Source: Diadophis punctatus similis
Taxonomy: Eukaryota; Chordata; Lepidosauria; Squamata; Dipsadidae
Assembly (NCBI GenBank): GCA_023053685.1
Contig: JALIGW010000010.1
Span: 15,358,419-15,422,418 of the forward strand
Length of the DNA stretch: 64,000 bases
Direction: 5' to 3'
Shown here: piece after piece, positions 13,813-24,690 of the stretch
Layout: every line of letters begins with the position of its first letter
Position numbering within the stretch: position 1 is the stretch's first letter
The notes under the pieces: model-generated
Databases searched by the model: none
Told to the model about the DNA's origin: nothing
What the model saw: only the letters and a program-made list of their open reading frames with translations
Position numbers and translations under genes: made by a program

Positions 13813-16240
13813 TGACCACTGTCATGGTCAGATCATTTCCTACTGAGGTTAGATTTCGCAGCCCCATTCCTCCCCCGCAGGGAGGCGGGACCGACTAGGT
13901 GGTTCCGCCCCAGGCGCCTAATGGAGCCAGAAGGATTCCAGAGGGAACTTGGGGAAATACCTGAAACCCTGGTACACAATTCGGCTGACTCTCTGGTGGC
14001 CGCTTGGAACACCGCAGCATCAGGGGCTTTAGACCGAATTGCGCCTAAGCGACCTCTCCGCGGCAGTGGATCCCGGAAAGCTCCCTGGTTTACCGAGGAG
14101 CTCCGGGAGATGAAACGCCAGAAGAGACGTCTGGAGCGCCGCTGGAGGGCCAGCAAAACCGAATCTGACCGAACACTATTAAGAATTTACATCAGATCTT
14201 ATTTAGTGGCGATAAGGGCGGCAAAACGATCCTATTTTTCCGCTCTTATTGCGTCCGCAGATTCTCGTCCAGCCGCCTTGTTTAGGGTGACTCGCTCCCT
14301 CCTTGCAAAAGGGGGGAGCGAGGAACACTTACAAGGCAGAGCTGAGGAATTCGCTGAGTTTCTGTCGGATAAAGTCGCTCAGATTCGGTCGAACCTGGAC
14401 TCTGGCAGGGCAGAGTCCATAGAGTTGACAGGGGCAAGTCTTAGTCCACCGTTATGGGAAGAGTTTGGGCCTGTTTCTCCCGAGGATGTGGACAGGGCTG
14501 TGGGAGCGATGGGTACCTCCACCTGTTTATTGGACCCGTGCCCCTCCTGGCTGGTCTCGGCCAGCAGGGTGGTGGCACGCGGCTGGATCCAGGCGGTGGT
14601 CACCGCTTCTTTGAGGGAGGGATCCGTACCGCAGTCGTTAAAAGCTGCGGTGGTGCGACCCCTCCTGAAGAAGCCTTCCCTGGATCCAGCTGACTTGAAG
14701 AACTATCGTCCGGTCTCCAACTTACCTTTTTTAGGGAAAGTTGTGGAGAAGGTGGTGGCGACTCAGCTTCTGCAGCTCCTGGATGAAACAGATCATCTAG
14801 ATCCTTATCAGTCGGGTTTCAGGCGCAGCTACAGTACAGAAACTGCCTTGGTCGCTCTGATGGATGATCTCTGGCGGGCCCGGGATGGGGGGAACTCCTC
14901 CATCCTGGTGCTACTTGACCTCTCAGCGGCTTTCGATACCATCGACCATGGTATCCTTCTGCATCGGCTCGGCGAGTTGGGAGTGGGAGGCACCGTTTTG
15001 CGGTGGTTCTCCTCTTATCTCGCCGATAGGATGCAATCGGTGCTGGCAGGAGGGCAGAGATCGTCCCCTAGGCCCCTATCATGTGGGGTGCCTCAGGGGT
15101 CGGTTCTCTCGCCCATCCTGTTTAACATCTACATGAAACCGCTGGGTGAGATCATTCGCAGACATGGGGTGTGTTTCCATCAGTACGCTGATGACACCCA
15201 GCTGTACATCACCACCCCGTCTGACTTCAGTGAGGCAGTTGATGTAATGTGCCAGTGCCTGAACGACGTTAAGATCTGGATGGGGAGGAACAGACTCAGA
15301 CTTAATCCCGACAAGACTGAGTGGCTGTGGATATTGCCTCCTAAGGACCATGACAACTGTCCCTCCTTGGTCTTTGAGGGAGCGAAACTGACTCCCTTGG
15401 ACCAGGCCCGCAACTTGGGGGTCCTCCTAGATCCACAGCTAAAATTGGATCATCATCTTTCTGCTGTGGCTAGGGGGGCCTTTGCACAGGTTCACCTGGT
15501 GCACCAGTTGCGGCCATACTTGGAGAAGGAGGCTCTACTCACGGTCACTCATGCCCTTGTCACCTCTCGTTTGGACTACTGCAATGCGCTCTACATGGGG
15601 CTACCCTTGAAGAGTATCCGGAGACTTCAGTTGGTGCAAAATGCGGCTGCGCGTGCTGTGGTGGGTGTGCCAAGGTACACCCACGTGACACCGATACTCC
15701 GCCAGCTGCATTGGTTGCCCATCAGTCTCCGGGTCCAATTCAAGGTGTTGATCACCATCTTTAAAGCCCTTCATGGCTTAGGACCAGGCTATCTTTGGGA
15801 CCGCATTCTGCCTCATACTTCCCTCCGACCGGTTAGGGCCCACAGAGTTGGCCTCCTCCAGGTCCCGTCGGCCAAGCAATGCCGGCTGGCGGGCCCTAGG
15901 GGGAGAGCCTTCTTTGTGGCCGGCCCCACGCTCTGGAACCAACTTCCCCCCAGAGACCCGAACTATCCCCACTCTGCTGGCCTTCCGAAAAGCCGTTAAG
16001 ACATGGCTTTTCCTGCAGGCTGGGAGTAGAGCTTAATCCACTCGAGCTCACCCCCCAGTACGTATGGTTGTTGAATGGTTGTTGATGTTTTTTATACTGT
16101 GTTTTTAAATTTTATATTTGCTTTTAATTAATATTTATTATTGGTTTATTCTTGTATCTTTCTCTGTTGTACGCCGCCCTGAGTCCTTCGGGAGTTGGGC
16201 GGCATATAAGAATACCAAATAAATAAATAAATAAATAAAA
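13813..16240 (+). mobile_element. L2/CR1-clade LINE nested in L1-B
   Basis: A 2.4-kb, 5'-truncated non-LTR element of the L2/CR1 group, GC-rich against its AT-rich host element. It begins inside the endonuclease coding region and ends in the hairpin-like tail TGTACGCCGCCCTGAGTCC ... GTTGGGCGGCATATAAGAA, followed by (AAATA)n. The same tail recurs at 63231-63300 (+) and 63357-63420 (-). L2/CR1 elements end in short tandem repeats rather than poly-A, as here. Confidence 0.92.
13816..16036 (+). pseudogene. L2/CR1 endonuclease tail and reverse transcriptase, one frameshift
   Basis: The frame is open from the truncation point at about 13816 to 15999, with 692 codons from the ATG at 13921. At the start LSWSDHFLLRLDF is the SDH motif that ends the APE endonuclease. 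The RT follows: LKNYRPVSNLPFLGKVVEKV, DPYQSGFRRSYSTETAL, LLDLSAAFDTIDH, GVPQGSVLSPILFNIYM and the catalytic HQYADDTQLY. A C-terminal domain has RLDYCNALYMGLP and LHWLPISLRVQFK. Near 15947-15953, in a C run after LWNQLPP, a one-base shift moves the normal C-terminus (IPTLLAFRKAVKTWLF) into another frame that ends at 16036. The catalytic residues look intact. The missing 5' end makes it non-autonomous. Confidence 0.9.
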
Positions 16241-17540
16241 TAGAAAAGGACTTAGAAAAATGGAATAAATTACAAATTTCACTAATTGGCAGGATTTCAA
16301 CTATCAAAATGAATGTACTACCAAATTGTTATATCTTTTCCAAACAGTACCGATTAAATTAGAGAAGAAATATTTTGAAAAATTGAATAAAATAACATCT
16401 AAATTTACATGGGCAGGAAAAAAACCACGAATTAAACTGAAATTTCTACAAAACAATAGGAATAGAAGGGGATTTGGCCTACCGGAGTGGGAATTCTACC
16501 ATCAAGCAGCTGCATGGGTTCCTCTGGGATGAGAAAAATAAGACACACTCATGTTTCCAAAGACACATGATTAGCGACTCACTGTTTAGAATTTGGATAA
16601 AAATGAAAAAGAACCACTACAGGAAGATCCCGAACTGGATATCGACTATGGAAGCAATGACCCACCCAAATACAATTGATCTTAATAAAATGGTTAGATA
16701 CTCAGAAATTCTAGATGAGAGAGGAGAATTAAAATCAGTTCAACAATTGGAACAACAAGGAATAAATATTGACTGGTGGCCATATCTGCTGAAATTAAAA
16801 AAAGATTAAATAAGGATATGAAACAATTTGGCTTACAAGGGAAACATTCAGAATTAGACAAAATCTTATTAGGACAAAAAAGGAAAATAATAACCAAATT
16901 ATATAAAATTTTGTTAACACATAGAATGGAAGAAGAAGTAGTAAAAGGGAACATGATTAGTTGGGCCAAGAATGTTGGGCATAATATAACCTTGGAACAA
17001 TGGGATAGACTTTGGAACAAAAATTATAAACTCACAAAAGCAACTACTTACAAAGAAAATCTTTATAAGATATATTATAGATGGCATTTACCCCCAGCGA
17101 GATTGACCAAAATGTATTCAAATCTATCTCCCAAATGTTGGAAGTTTAACTACAAAATTGGATCATACTACTATATGTGGTGGACCTGCCCCGTCATAAA
17201 TAAATTTTGGCGTAAAATTCAAAAATGGTTAGAGGAAATTACTGAACAAAAAATAACTCTGAAACCTGAAATATTTCTGCTGGGAATACTGGAACAAAAA
17301 ATGGATAAGAAATACTATTATATCATATTACACATACTTACAGCAGCCAGAATCAGCCGTGCACAATATTGGAAACAAATTGATATACCCACTGAAAATA
17401 TAATTATTAGAAAAATCCTTGATTGTGCTGAACTAGATAAAATGACTATGGAATTAAATGAGAGAGAGGATTCGGAATACTATGAAATTTGGAGTAAATT
17501 GTACGATTGGCTTGAAAAGAGAAATCAAATTAGTAAATAA
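16241..17540 (+). pseudogene. L1-B ORF2, 3' part
   Basis: ORF2 resumes after the insertion with EKDLEKWNKLQISLIGRIST, matching KDMESWEKLQLSLLGRIAA in L1-A. Open blocks lie at 16326-16532, 16474-16809 and 16776-17540. The C-terminus has the Cys motif SPKCWKFNYKIGSYYYMWW followed by TC, then ILHILTAARISRAQYWK. It ends at 17540. Confidence 0.87.
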
Positions 17541-17824
17541 TTACATTAGTATTGATGAACTCTGTTAGTTTGACTAGGATGTAAATAAAAATGAAAATAT
17601 TATGAAAATATTATAATTGTATTAAGGAATAGTAATAAATTATGTTAATGAATAGGATTATATAAGCATAAGATGAATGTCGATATGAAATGCTGTATTA
17701 TAACCCTAGAGGTTATGTATTGTAGTTTGTATTGTTGTTGTCAAGTCATGTCTATTTTATGTATATGTCTTTATATGTTGCTTTTTAAAATGTAAATACT
17801 TCAATAAAAACTATTTTTAAAAAA

Positions 17825-17835
17825 GATAATTAATT
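17825..17835. repeat. L1-B target-site duplication, right copy
   Basis: GATAATTAATT directly follows the terminal A-run of L1-B and matches 9208-9218. Confidence 0.8.
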
Positions 17836-17977
17836 CTGTACTTCTATTCCCATAAATTCTAATCATGATAACTCTGTTACAATTTGTTAAATACCAACTT
17901 TCCAAGAAATTTTATATTTTTAAATAAGTCTTTGTGTTTAATTGCTGATTTAAGCCATGACATGAAAGCAAACCTAG

Positions 17978-18322
17978 TGTCAGGGTTCCAAGTAACAGAC
18001 TCAATGCAATCAAAACTCCGAGGCCAACGTGCTCCTCAAACTCCAAATTTATTAGGCATGTCATATTAGCACATCTGGTGAAAACCCGACTCTGAAGGTC
18101 CTGAGGTTTTCCCCACCCAAATTAAAAATCAAAGTTCTTTCCCATAGTCCACATGTCCATTACATGGTCCAACCAGGTCACAGTCCCAACTCCAATTGGT
18201 TTCAGTCCACGCTTCTCCAGTACCTTGTGAGAATGTCTTTGGTTTCCAGGAGAAAGAATTTTATTTTGGCTACCAGTCCCCACCTATCTCTATTCCCCCC
18301 TCCCATTCCCACAGCTCCAACC
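17978..18322 (-). mobile_element. LTR copy of an older element, interrupted by Gypsy
   Basis: On the plus strand it begins TGTCAGGGTTCCAAGTAACA and shares about 300 bases with 22467-22778 and, more diverged, with 41653-42169. An AATAAA-type signal is readable on the minus strand (plus AAATTTATTAGGC), so the LTR probably points left. It stops exactly where the Gypsy LTR starts at 18323. The rest of the LTR may lie near 21650-21700, where a weak match to the end of the 42-kb copy was seen. Confidence 0.65.
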
Positions 18323-18526
18323 TGTTATGGTCTGCCAGCGGCCTGTGGAGTGACAGCAGAGTCAGACAGTGAGGAGGCTGGGGAGGAACATGGGCCAGGT
18401 CTGGTGTCTGGAGAAGGCTCGGTTCCAGAGGCAGAGGAACAGGGGGAGCCTGTTCTCACTGCGTGCATGCACAGAACTGCCAGAAGGCAAAAACAGTTAC
18501 AGAGGAGAAGGACTACTCGGGAGTAA
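18323..18526 (+). other. Open frame inside the U3 of the Gypsy LTR
   Basis: The frame is open from the LTR edge to a TAA at 18524-18526. The product is acidic in the middle (ESDSEEAGEEHGPG, VPEAEEQGEPV) and ends in a basic tail, RTARRQKQLQRRRTTRE. It has no early ATG of its own. Similar frames occur in the LTRs at 23987 and 59346. Function unknown. Confidence 0.45.
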
Positions 18527-18834
18527 GGCTTGCAGTTAATTGGCCCCACCCATAGGCTATATAAGTGGAGCACAAGGGTGGGCTCATTGCAGGAAGCAAC
18601 TTCGTTCAACTCGTGTCATTCTAGCTCGGACTCTATGTCTTTGGCAGCTTGTCAAGGAAGATCAAGGTTCGTGTGCTTATCTGCCTTTCCCCGAAAGACT
18701 GTTGTCGGACTTGTTATCATTGTTTGGGACTTATTACGGCTGGGAATGAAAATAATTACCAGCCATTAAAATAAAAGAGGTTTTTGGGATGCCATTTGTG
18801 CTGTATTATTGATCAGGAAGCCTAGGTCAGAACA
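18323..18834 (+). mobile_element. Gypsy 5' LTR
   Basis: A 512-bp LTR with TG...CA ends (TGTTATGGTCTGCC to GGTCAGAACA). It carries a TATA box (TATATAAG at 18558-18565) and AATAAA at 18770-18775. It closely matches the solo LTR at 58736-59346, which is about 100 bp longer through an extra U3 segment. No matching 3' LTR was found downstream of the pol remnant. Confidence 0.85.
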
Positions 18835-18876
18835 GTTTGTTTCCTGCCCCAAACTACAAAACAAACTTCTAATAAG

Positions 18877-19701
18877 ATGGAGCAGCTGCATGCTGAGAAC
18901 ACGCTACTTAATCAACAGCTAGCCCACTTGGCTGGCCAGGTGGCTCAGCTCCAAGCCCATGCTGCTCCAACACCTCCTTGGAAGAAATGCCCAGTAGTTG
19001 TGCCAGATAAGTTTAATGGCAAACAAGACATATTCCCAGCTTTTTTGGGACAATGCCAGTTTTTTATCAGCCTGAGAGCTGAGGACTTCCCCACTGACCG
19101 GGATAAAGTGGGGTTTATGATCAGCCTGCTCTCTGGTTCTGCGGCTCGCTGGGCCACGCCCCTATTGGTCCAGGATAGTCCTTTGTTGGATGACTTCAGG
19201 GAGTTTTGTGAACACCTCAGACTTATGTATGAGGACCCCATCAAAACGTAGACAGCTATTAGGCATCTAAAGACTTTGAAGCAGGGCCGGCAACCCCTGC
19301 AGGAATACATCAGTGAATTCCGCCTCCTTAGCCAGGATTTGGCCTGGAACGAGGCTGCCCTCATGGACACGTTCCAGGATGGGTTGTTGGAGGAGTTACA
19401 GGCCGAGTTGGTCCGTGTAAATATTCCTCCGACTTTCAACGAGCTGGTTCATCTGTGCCTCAGGATTGATGCAAGGTTGCAGAAACGGACCAGTCGCTGT
19501 GCCTCCCAGGAGACCGGGCGATACCAGTCATGCGTGAGACCCCGGAAGACCTCCTCCTTCCACAGGAGGAGCCCATGGAAATAGGCGCAGCCAGACACTG
19601 CCTGTCAGTAACTGAAAAGGACAGACGGCGCTTGGGGGGGGTTGTGTTTGTATTGCGGGGAACCTGGACACATGGCTGCCTCTTGCCCCAAGAAGCGATG
19701 A
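18877..19701 (+). pseudogene. Gypsy gag, one in-frame stop and a frame slip
   Basis: Structural protein of a Ty3/Gypsy element of the Sushi-like type. It starts MEQLHAENTLLNQQLAHLAG (coiled coil), followed by the capsid-like part PDKFNGKQDIFPAFLGQCQF and SLLSGSAARWATPLL. A TAG at 19249-19251 interrupts the frame, which continues with LKTLKQGRQPLQEYISEFR. The CCHC zinc knuckle CLYCGEPGHMAASC is at 19645-19686. A frame slip occurs in the G-run near 19632-19641. Confidence 0.87.
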
Positions 19702-20150
19702 GGGGCGTCAGCTACTGGGCCTGCCCCACAGCTGCCAACAATCATGTCGGGAAACACCCTGAGCCTGATCTAGGGAAAACCCTGGGTTGGGCGCACACCA
19801 CCACTGGGTCACGCCCTGCGGACGTGGATTCCGGACCCCCTCATCACTTGATTCTGGCAACACGAGTCTTTCTTTGCAGTAGCCCACAGGGGATTCCGGC
19901 TCACGCCTTGGTGGACTCCGGAGCTACCATAAACTTTATGGATGAGGTGTTTGCCACCAAATTTGCCATCCCTCTGTGTCCGGTGGATTCTCCCATGCTA
20001 GTGGAGACCATTGATGGTCAGGTGTTTCTGTCTGGGCCTATTAAGGCCGCCATGCAACCCATGCGCCTGACCATCGGTACTCATGAGGAGACCATCCAGT
20101 TCTACATTACTTCCGGCCTGCATTTCCCTGTGGTCTTGGGCTTAGTTTAG
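19702..20150 (+). pseudogene. Gypsy protease remnant
   Basis: Retropepsin-type aspartic protease. HALVDSGATINFMDEVFATK holds the DSG active-site triplet, and the block ends HFPVVLGLV with a stop where related proteins continue with a Trp-Leu motif. The next 25 bases lead directly into mid-RT, so the region between protease and the central RT motifs is missing. Confidence 0.83.
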
Positions 20151-20173
20151 CTCCAGACTCATGATTCACATGA

Positions 20174-20725
20174 ATGGTGTTCGGCACCAGTTACGGACAT
20201 TTTGAGTGCACAGTCATGCTGTTTGGGTTGACCAATGCTCCTGCTGTCTTCCAACACTTCATGAATGACATTTTCTGGGATCTCTTGGGCCAGTTTGTCG
20301 ATGTCTATTTGGACAACATTTTGATTTACTCGGCCTCCCGGGAGAGTCATCAACATCACCTCTGCCTGGTCCTGCAACAGCTTCGAGAGCACCATCTGTA
20401 TGCAAAGCTGGAAAAGTGCCAGTTTTATCAGACCACCATCAAGTTCCTGGGACATTGCATCTCTCCCGAGGGCATAGCAATGGAGTGGAGCAAGGTCGAG
20501 TCTTTGCATAGTTGGCAACTTCCCCAGCGAGTGAAGGATGTCCAGCAACTCCTCAGGTTCGCCAATTACTATCGAATCTTTATCCCTGGCTTTGCGTTCT
20601 TGACCACGCCCCTCACTCAGCTCCTGTACCGGTGGGGTACCCCTGAGCAGCAGGCTTTCCAGGCCTTGAAGCAGGCCTTCATGAAGGAAGGAACATGTCT
20701 TTCATCTACATGGCCTACCGGATAG
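20174..20725 (+). pseudogene. Gypsy reverse transcriptase remnant
   Basis: Holds the middle and end of the RT: YGHFECTVMLFGLTNAPAVF, FVDVYLDNILIYSASRESH, FLGHCISPEGIAM and FANYYRIFIPGF. The catalytic YLDD reads YLDN here (about 20310), which should abolish activity. The N-terminal RT motifs, RNase H and the N-terminus of integrase are absent, so this is a collapsed pol. Confidence 0.88.
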
Positions 20726-21290
20726 GGTCGTTTCAGACAGAGGGGCCCAATTTTCAGCCCAGTTTTGGAAAGGGCTGATGAAGGCCTTAGATGTGAAAAT
20801 CTGCCTGTCATCGGCGCATCATCTGGAAACTGACTGCAGGACTGAAAAAGTCATTGGGATCTTGGAGCAATACTTGCGCTGCTTCGTGAACCAGCAACAA
20901 GACAATTGGTCGGAGTATTTGGGAGTTGCAGAGTTTGTGTTTAATAACTCTCAGCATACCTCCACCCAAATGACCCCTTTCTTAGCCAATGTGGGATATC
21001 ATCCTCGGTTCTTTCCTCTCATGCAACTCGACTCACTGGTTCCGGCAGCGGATGACTTTCTGGCAGAGTTGCAGGCCGTCCATCGATTGGTGCGACAGTA
21101 TATTGAGAAGGCCAAGGAGGACTACAAACGGGTCGCGGACTGCTCTCGGTGGGCAGCGCCACCGTTGGCTGTGGGGGATCACGTTTGGTTGTCCACCAGG
21201 CACCTTCCGTCAGACCGGCCGGTCAGGAAACTAGATCACCAGTGCCTTGGCCCGTTCCCTGTTGAGGCAGTCATCAACCCGGTTGCTTAA
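20726..21290 (+). pseudogene. Gypsy integrase remnant, C-terminal half
   Basis: Begins with SDRGAQFSAQFWKGLMKAL, part of the DDE core. It continues with FNNSQHTSTQMTPFLANVGY and the C-terminal part GDHVWLSTRHLPSDRP. The HHCC zinc domain and the first catalytic Asp are missing because of the deletion at about 20726. Confidence 0.87.
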
Positions 21291-21299
21291 TGCCTGACA

Positions 21300-21633
21300 T
21301 TGCCATGCTCATTGCGTGTCCATCCCATCTTCCATTGCTCCTTCCTCGTTCCAGAACAGCCAGCCTGTCCACTCCACCAACCTGACCGTCCCCAGCCAGC
21401 ACCATGTGATGGAGATGGACCACCCGAGTACAGGGTCACCAGCATTCGGGACTCCTGGTGGTTGAAGGGCTGGTTCCAGTACCTCATTGAGTGGAAGGGG
21501 TATGGGCTGGAGGACTTCACCTGTGATGCCTGATGCCTATTGGCACTGGACCCATCCCTGGGATAGTATGCCCAGCCAGGGGGGATCTGGTCCAGAGGTG
21601 GAAACCAGAGGGGCGGCTGATGTAGTGGGATGA
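21300..21633 (+). pseudogene. Gypsy pol C-terminus with chromodomain
   Basis: HPIFHCSFLVPEQPACP is followed by PEYRVTSIRDSWWLKGWFQY and LIEWKGYGLED, a chromodomain typical of vertebrate chromoviruses. A stop comes at 21533. In another frame a Gly-rich end similar to other Gypsy pol termini runs to about 21633. No LTR follows at the expected place. Confidence 0.75.
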
Positions 21634-22466
21634 CTAGGCTTGGCAGGACAAAGACACCCTGCTGCAGCCCCAGGCTGGACTCGCCCAGGGGGGCTGATGA
21701 CGGTTTGGCAGCTGTCAGGGTTTGAGGTGTCAAACCAGTAGATCAGACCCACCGAGGGAGACGTGGGCGCGATCCAGTCTGCACCAAATGGAACAAGGAG
21801 GAAACTCCACTCGGGGAGGTCACGTTCCCTTGGGTGGAAAAGGTGAACATCGGCTGGGCCAGGGCCATCACAGTTTGGCTGGTTTGGTGGTGCTGACTCA
21901 GGAGGCTGCTGACGCTCAGTTGGCTGAACATCTCCAGCAGCCCCTCCAAGGTCTGGTTGGGCACCCCATTTCTGGGACTCACTGAAGTCCAGGGACCACT
22001 CGAGGATAGTGGTACGCTCCGCCGATGCCGAGGTGATCTGGCATTCTTGGAGTGTTGGGCAGTCGGTTAAGTCCTCCTCAGCCCAGTAGAGCTTTTGGGT
22101 GGTCAGCCACTTCACGGGCTCTGGGTGCGCCTGGCTCCCGACATTGCCAACGTAGCCGTCGCTCCATTGGCGGAGCTCTTACATTGACGGCCAGAGGACA
22201 TACTCCTTGGGTCAGGTGTTTGACCTCTGCTGCTGTGGCCACCAACCGTTTGGCCGCTGAAGGGAAACTGAGGCTCCCAGAGCTGTCTCCACAGGCCCCG
22301 CCATTCCCTGTAGCTCAATTGGCATCAGTTGGCCTCTCCTGCCCTCTTCTCTATCTTCCCTGAGTCTTCCCGCTTCCCAGTACTGGGTAAGCGGCCGGAG
22401 CTCAGGACCCCGGAGTCCCACAAGCGGGGGAGGCTCTTAATTTATTATTGAAGAGAGTTGGGTTAG
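21634..22466 (-). other. Internal region of the older LTR element (uncertain)
   Basis: GC-richer sequence between the Gypsy pol end and the right LTR copy. It holds a 192-codon minus-strand frame (22115-21537) and other overlapping frames, none with a recognisable domain. Its position between two copies of the same LTR suggests it is internal sequence of that element, possibly non-autonomous or a diverged gag leader. Confidence 0.4.
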
Positions 22467-22778
22467 TGTCAGGGTTCCAACTAACAAACCCAATGCAATC
22501 AAAACTCCGAGGCCAAGGTGCTCCTCAAAGTCCAAATTTATTAGGCATGTCATATTGGCACATCTGGTGAAAACCTGACTCTGAAGGTCCCAAGGTTTTC
22601 CCCACCCAAATTAAAAATCAAAGTTCTTTCCCACAGTCCACATGTCCATCACATGATCCAACCAGGTCACAGTCCCAACACCAGTCCATGCCTCCCCAGC
22701 ACCTGGTGAGAACGCCCTTGGTTCCAAGGAGAAAGAATTTTATTTTAGCTACAAGTCCCCAGCTATCTCTATTCCCTA
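22467..22778 (-). mobile_element. Second LTR copy of the older element
   Basis: Starts TGTCAGGGTTCCAACTAACA and is about 90% similar by eye to 17978-18290. It ends near ATCTCTATTCCC and appears truncated compared with the longer copy at 41653-42169. Confidence 0.65.
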
Positions 22779-23508
22779 CTATACTGTGTCTTCTATAAGG
22801 ATTCATGGACTCGCTTTATGACACCTCACCTAATAAAATACCGAAAGTAGTTTCTTTGAATGTGGCCAAATTTTGTTATACTGTATGCAAAATTAGGCAG
22901 ATTCTAACTACCCACTGATAAGCCACCACTAATCATAATATATATTATTTTGTCTGTTTTTTATTTATTTTTTTACTATTGTTCTTGTTAATGCTTTTAC
23001 TTGTAATGCTGGTCTGTAACCATAATAAAAATTGATTTATATATCTTTACAATGTTTGTATATAAATTGCACTGATATATCAGTTTCTATTTTCATAAGC
23101 TTAATATCTAAAGCAAAATTCAATTTATTTAAAGATAATTCATATTTAAAAATTATTGTATACAAATGATCATTTTCAGTTTATACAAAGAATATGAAGA
23201 TACATAAACACAACATCTGTAAACTTTCTAACAATTTCAAGTTAAATCTTGGTGTAGAACTCAACTCATTTTGACTTCATAAACATATCTAAGTAGTTTG
23301 TTTGGCAACAAAACCAAAGTGATTCATCATTACTTTCTTCAATGTTTTTTTAAAAAACCTTCCTAGTGTAGTCTATAGTCCTATTTATTACTTGACCGTC
23401 TGCTTCGCAAGTTCTAATTCCCAATAATGACTAGTTTCCAAACACAAAAAAGATCAGCCAGGGACTGCCACTGACCAATATTCAAATTTAAAACCTATGT
23501 CTTAAAAG
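22779..23508. other. Intronic AT-rich sequence
   Basis: No repeat or exon recognised. Confidence 0.6.
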
Positions 23509-23516
23509 GTGGATAT
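23509..23516. repeat. hAT-A target-site duplication, left
   Basis: GTGGATAT, repeated at 27276-27283. Confidence 0.9.
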
Positions 23517-23803
23517 CAGAGGTGGGTTCCTGCCAGTTCGGACTGGTTCTCTAGAACTGGTAGTGGGAATTTCCCCCCCGCTCACCAAACCGGCAGCGAT
23601 GGCCAGCTGGACGCGCCCCTGAACCAGTCCTCTAGCTTGAAATCCGTCCACCGGAGCCAAATTTATGATAAAATAACCCTCTGCACATGCACAAAACCTC
23701 CTGCGCATGTGCAGACAAGTTTAACCAGGGAGCGATGGGGGCGCGCGTGAGAGCATAGCAAGCTGCCTCCTCCTGCCTACACTACAGGTAAGCACTAGCT
23801 GGT

Positions 23804-23986
23804 CCAGTCCCCAGTCTCCCGTAGCCAGCCGGGGCTCTCTTGGAGCCTTGCTGGACGCAGGCGCAATCCGCGGTCTCCGGTAGCCAGCAGGAACTCTCTT
23901 GGAGCCATGCTGGTGGGCAGGCCAGATCCACGGTCTCCCTTAGCCAGCCAGGGCTCTCTTGGAGCCCTGCTGGCTGGCAGGCCGGA
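23804..23986 (+). repeat. 60-bp minisatellite, left block
   Basis: Three units of about 60 bp, each with GGTCTCCCTTAGCCAGCC and CTCTCTTGGAGCC. The array continues at 24691-24790 after the solo LTR. Confidence 0.85.
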
Positions 23987-24690
23987 TGTTGTGACTTGCC
24001 CGCGTCACGCGCAGATGATGGAGGACCCGGAGGACGTGGAGCCGCTCATGTCGCAGCAGTACCACCCCATGTACCTGGCACCTGAGTCTGCCAGTGATGA
24101 AGACTCAGTGCCAGAGGAGGAAGACCAGCCAGGACCTTCTGCACCTGCTCAGCAAAGTGAGTCGTCAGGGGACGAGGAGCCTCTGCTGGATGCTAGGGCT
24201 CATAGAGCAGCCAGCAGACAGGATTGGCTTAGCAAACGGAGATCTCCTCGGAGGTAGCACTGAGGGCTAATTGGGCCATGCCCTCAGTGCCTATTTAAGT
24301 CCGGCGCAGTCAGAGATCCGTGCTGAGAACAACACCTGTGATCTGCGAGCACTTCAGAGTCCTTTTGCATCAGAGTTCCTGTTTTGAATCTTGTGTTTGG
24401 AAAGAGCAGCTTCTGGAAGGCTTATTCCTGGGATGCCAGCCAACTTGAGTGAGTGAAAGAGATAAGAAGAGACTTAATTGGTATTTGTTTTTGAACATTT
24501 GAACGTTGGCTAATAACTCACGAAGAAACAAAGGAACTTTATTCCCCGAGACTCTCCTTATGTTTGTTTATGGATTTTTAAACCTCTGCGCTTTTACTAA
24601 GTACCTTCATTAGTAAAAGGAGCCCTTTTGCTTTTGTAACAAACAGTTGTGTGTGTGTTTTTCTGTGGGTTGCGGTGCTGGGACACAACA
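23987..24690 (+). mobile_element. Solo LTR (Gypsy-type) inside the minisatellite
   Basis: 704 bp with TG...CA ends (TGTTGTGACTTGCC to GGGACACAACA) and an exact 5-bp duplication CCGGA at 23982-23986 and 24691-24695. A TATA-like TATTTAAG lies at 24292-24299. No internal region is present, so it is a solo LTR left by recombination between two LTRs. Confidence 0.88.
24015..24257 (+). other. Open frame in the U3 of the solo LTR
   Basis: An 80-codon frame from tandem ATGs at 24015 and 24018. It contains acidic SDEDSVPEEEDQ and ESSGDEEPLLDAR, then a basic end, HRAASRQDWLSKRRSPRR. It resembles the frame ends in the LTRs at 18323 and 59346 (EPxL, then RxAxRQxxL, then RR). Coding status unproven. Confidence 0.45.

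Larger units (their letters stand above)
9219..17824 (+). mobile_element. L1-B: L1-type LINE split by an L2/CR1 insertion
   Basis: A second full-length L1-clade element from a different subfamily than L1-A. It has a long 5' UTR (9219 to about 10469), ORF1 remnants, a degraded ORF2 and a 3' end with AATAAA near 17803 followed by an A-run. The ORF2 frame is interrupted at about 13812 and resumes at about 16241, with an L2/CR1 element between. The number of frame changes suggests greater age than L1-A. Confidence 0.9.

Noticed and set aside
21537..22115. 192-codon minus-strand frame as a gag or host gene
   Set aside because: No recognisable motif, and composition and position fit the internal region of an LTR element. 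It is kept only as uncertain sequence.
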